From Xanthomonas hortorum (GTDB taxonomy: Bacteria; Pseudomonadota; Gammaproteobacteria; Xanthomonadales; Xanthomonadaceae), in NCBI RefSeq assembly GCF_002940005.1, contig NZ_MDEF01000066.1: a DNA stretch of 27,897 bases. One strand, 5' to 3'. This document shows, one piece after another, positions 25,921 to 27,897 of this stretch. The stretch's first letter is position 1; each line of letters starts with the position of its first letter. Both the position numbers and the translations under genes were made by a program. The notes below the pieces were generated by a model, which did not search any database, was not told the origin of the DNA, and saw only the letters and a program-made list of their open reading frames with translations.

Positions 25921-27081
25921 ATGATCATTTCTGCCGCTTCCGATTACCGCGCCGCCGCGCAGGCGCGCTTGCCGCCGTTCCTGTTTCACTACATCGATGG
26001 CGGTGCGTACGCCGAGCACACCTTGCGGCGCAATGTCGCCGATCTGGCCGATATCGCGCTGCGCCAACGGGTGCTGCGCAATATGTCGGACCTGAGCTTG
26101 AGCACCGAGTTGTTCGGCGAGACGCTGGCGATGCCGGTGGCGTTGGCGCCGGTGGGGCTGACCGGCATGTACGCGCGGCGTGGTGAGGTGCAGGCGGCGC
26201 GTGCGGCGGCGGCGCGCGGGATCCCGTTTACGTTGTCCACGGTGTCGGTGTGCCCGATCGAGGAAGTGGCGCCGGCGATCGAGCGGCCGATGTGGTTCCA
26301 GCTCTACGTGCTCAAGGACCGCGGCTTCATGCGCAATGCGCTGGAGCGCGCCAAGGCGGCCGGGGTGACCACGCTGGTGTTCACCGTGGACATGCCCACG
26401 CCGGGTGCGCGTTACCGCGATGCGCACTCGGGCATGAGCGGGCCCAACGCGTCGCTGCGGCGCATGCTGCAGGCGGTGACGCACCCGCGCTGGGCCTGGG
26501 ACGTGGGGCTGCTCGGCAAGCCGCACGATCTGGGCAATATCTCGGCGTATCGCGGCAGCCCGACCGGCCTGCAGGATTACATCGGCTGGCTGGGCGCCAA
26601 TTTCGACCCGTCGATCTCGTGGAAGGATCTGGAATGGATCCGCGAATTCTGGACCGGGCCGATGGTGATCAAGGGCATCCTGGACCCGGACGATGCGCGC
26701 GATGCGGTACGTTTCGGGGCCGACGGCATCGTGGTGTCCAACCATGGTGGGCGCCAGCTCGACGGGGTGCTGTCCAGTGCGCGGGCGTTGCCGGCGATTG
26801 CCGATGCGGTGAAAGGTGAGCTGAAGATCCTCGCCGATTCGGGCATCCGCAGCGGGCTGGATGTGGTGCGCATGCTGGCGCTGGGCGCCGATGCGGTGCT
26901 ATTGGGGCGTGCGTTCGTCTACGCGCTGGCGGCCGGTGGCCAGGCCGGTGTGGAGAATCTGCTGACCCTGATCGAGCGCGAGATGCGCGTGGCAATGACG
27001 TTGACCGGCACGCGGTCGATTGCCGAGATCAGTGGCGATGTGTTGAGCCGGGTGACGCGGGAGACTTCCGTTTCGCCTTGA
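25921..27081 (+). CDS. lldD: L-lactate dehydrogenase, FMN-dependent, membrane-associated
   Basis: This 386-residue enzyme oxidises L-lactate to pyruvate and passes electrons to the quinone pool. It follows the E. coli LldD sequence closely from its first residues (MIISAASDYRAAAQ, LPPFLFHYIDGGAY, LRNMSDLSLST, MPVALAPVGLTGMYARRGEVQAARAA). The catalytic histidine is H275 in SNHGGRQLDG, at the same number as in E. coli, and KGILDPDDA carries the FMN-contacting lysine region. ATG at 25921 is chosen because it gives the family N-terminus, although the ribosome-binding site is weak. No lactate permease or LldR-type regulator is next to it in the window. Confidence 0.95.
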   Translation: MIISAASDYRAAAQARLPPFLFHYIDGGAYAEHTLRRNVADLADIALRQRVLRNMSDLSLSTELFGETLAMPVALAPVGLTGMYARRGEVQAARAAAARGIPFTLSTVSVCPIEEVAPAIERPMWFQLYVLKDRGFMRNALERAKAAGVTTLVFTVDMPTPGARYRDAHSGMSGPNASLRRMLQAVTHPRWAWDVGLLGKPHDLGNISAYRGSPTGLQDYIGWLGANFDPSISWKDLEWIREFWTGPMVIKGILDPDDARDAVRFGADGIVVSNHGGRQLDGVLSSARALPAIADAVKGELKILADSGIRSGLDVVRMLALGADAVLLGRAFVYALAAGGQAGVENLLTLIEREMRVAMTLTGTRSIAEISGDVLSRVTRETSVSP

Positions 27082-27186
27082 TGAGATTCGAATCAGGAGT
27101 TAAGACTGTGAGATCTCAGTTGTGTTGCGGGGATTAAGCGGTGCGGATCTGTCGTTTGTAGAGCGGATGATCTGCGGTTTGGCTGC

Positions 27187-27390
27187 GGGGTCCTTGCCCG
27201 CCCACCATCGCAGGACACGCCGCAAGTACGTCCGTGTAGGCTCTTACGCGGCATCCATGCCGCGTAAGGTCCTGCGACGGTGGGCGGGCAAGGACCAGTC
27301 GAGATGGTCGGTGCGCATAGTTTCAATAAACAGCCAGCAAACTGTCGGGTGCGGTGTCCTCGCTGCGACCTCGACGCTGTGAGTTTGCTG
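27187..27390. repeat. Long hairpin repeat, copy A of a ~206-bp direct repeat
   Basis: Outer arms 27191-27216 and 27269-27294 (26 bp, one mismatch) enclose an inner perfect palindrome TTACGCGGCAT-CC-ATGCCGCGTAA (27244-27267). The unit ends in CAGCCAGCAAACT (27331-27343) and GTGCGGTGTCCTC. The same order recurs about 206 bases later. Confidence 0.8.
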
Positions 27391-27568
27391 CAGGGCCCTT
27401 GCCCGCCCACCATCGCAGGACACGCTGCAAGTACGTCCCTGTAAGCTCTTACGCGGCATCCATGCCGCGTAAGGTCCCGCGCCGGTGAGCGGACAAGGAC
27501 CAATCGAGATGCTCGGTGCGCATGGTTTTTAACAAAGCAGCCAGCAAACTTCCTGGTGCGGTGTCCTC
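27391..27568. repeat. Long hairpin repeat, copy B
   Basis: It repeats copy A in direct orientation: CCTTGCCCGCCCACCATCGC at 27397, the same inner palindrome at 27449-27472, and CAGCCAGCAAACT at 27538-27550. The right outer arm (27473-27500) has diverged, so the long stem is weaker than in copy A. Confidence 0.8.
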
Positions 27569-27655
27569 ACCGATTGCGGGACCGTGTGGCGGCATGGATG
27601 CCGCCACCGAGCCTACATGGACGTACTTGCGGCGTGTCCCGCGAGCGGTGAGGGC
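27563..27655. repeat. Long hairpin repeat, copy C, inverted
   Basis: Palindrome GTGGCGGCAT-GG-ATGCCGCCAC (27586-27607) has outer arms about 27563-27582 and 27636-27655. Bases 27609-27635 are the reverse complement of copy A 27217-27243 with one mismatch, so this is the same element family inserted the other way round. Confidence 0.8.
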
Positions 27656-27700
27656 CCCGCGCGCTCGACCAACCAGGCGTTTGACCTGAGCTTCCGACTC

Positions 27701-27844
27701 AGAGCGGCTAACAAAACGTAGCGAGCGTTCGTCAAGTGGGGTGCGGACGGCGCGCTCAGAACCGGGGTGTACGAGTGGTAATGCCGATTCCGAACACAGG
27801 CCGCGCCCGCGTGGGGGCTGTGCAGTAGGTTTGTTAGCCGCTCT
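27701..27844. mobile_element. 144-bp element with 15-bp perfect inverted ends, MITE-like
   Basis: AGAGCGGCTAACAAA (27701-27715) and TTTGTTAGCCGCTCT (27830-27844) are perfect inverted repeats. The interior has no reading frame of note. No clear target duplication flanks it. It could be a miniature transposable element, or the left end region of an insertion sequence that continues past the window edge. Confidence 0.5.
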
Positions 27845-27897
27845 TAGAACCTGTTCACGATCTTCTGAGTAATAGTGCCAAGAAGGCCAAATGGATG
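27845..27897. other. Window-edge sequence, possible start of an insertion sequence
   Basis: These last 53 bases differ in composition (AT-richer) from the surrounding genes and end in AAATGGATG, with possible start codons at the edge. Nothing can be assigned without the following sequence. Confidence 0.25.

Noticed and set aside
27187..27655. CRISPR array
   Set aside because: The units are about 200 bp, self-complementary and in mixed orientation, with no unique spacers and no cas genes.

Overview
The window looks like chromosomal DNA from a Xanthomonas species. Base composition is GC-rich, two TonB-dependent receptors of the Xanthomonas/Caulobacter type sit beside pectin-degrading enzymes, the enoyl-ACP reductase is of the FabV type, and intergenic repeats (GGGAATC-type arrays, CTTCTCCC palindromes) are of the kind I associate with this genus. 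I recall the order kdgK, two receptors, pectin methylesterase, pectate lyase with fabV nearby from X. campestris, but no database search could be run.

Bases 288-12563 (minus strand) form a pectin-uptake and degradation locus. From promoter-proximal to distal it holds two related TonB-dependent receptors, a CE8 pectin methylesterase, a PL10 pectate lyase joined to the esterase by a TGATG stop/start overlap, and a secreted protein of about 1,290 residues with an N-terminal LamG-like fold, of unknown activity. The divergent kdgK (12851-13873) encodes the cytoplasmic kinase that acts on 2-keto-3-deoxygluconate, the end product of pectate breakdown. Together they make a path from de-esterification and cleavage to outer-membrane import and entry into central metabolism.

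Bases 14067-15751 carry a small membrane protein and fabV (TTG start, 402 aa). Divergent from fabV is the most unusual gene pair of the window (16045-19784): a 1,116-residue protein joining an OmpR-type DNA-binding domain, a STAND-type ATPase, one membrane segment and a helical-repeat C-terminus, followed with an ATGA overlap by a 130-residue beta-rich protein. Bases 19785-21036 are repeat-rich, with one probable small exported cysteine-containing protein.

Bases 21037-22769 (minus) encode a response regulator and histidine kinase of the NarL/DesK type with a 4-base overlap, divergent from an isoprenylcysteine-methyltransferase-like membrane protein. Bases 23710-25679 hold an exported DUF2141 protein and a Tat-exported carotenoid-oxygenase-family enzyme in a likely operon. 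lldD (L-lactate dehydrogenase) follows. The last 800 bases are a cluster of long hairpin-forming repeats and a 144-bp element with 15-bp inverted ends next to the window edge.

Starts were moved inward from the longest open frame for seven genes, on the basis of ribosome-binding sites, signal peptides or family length.
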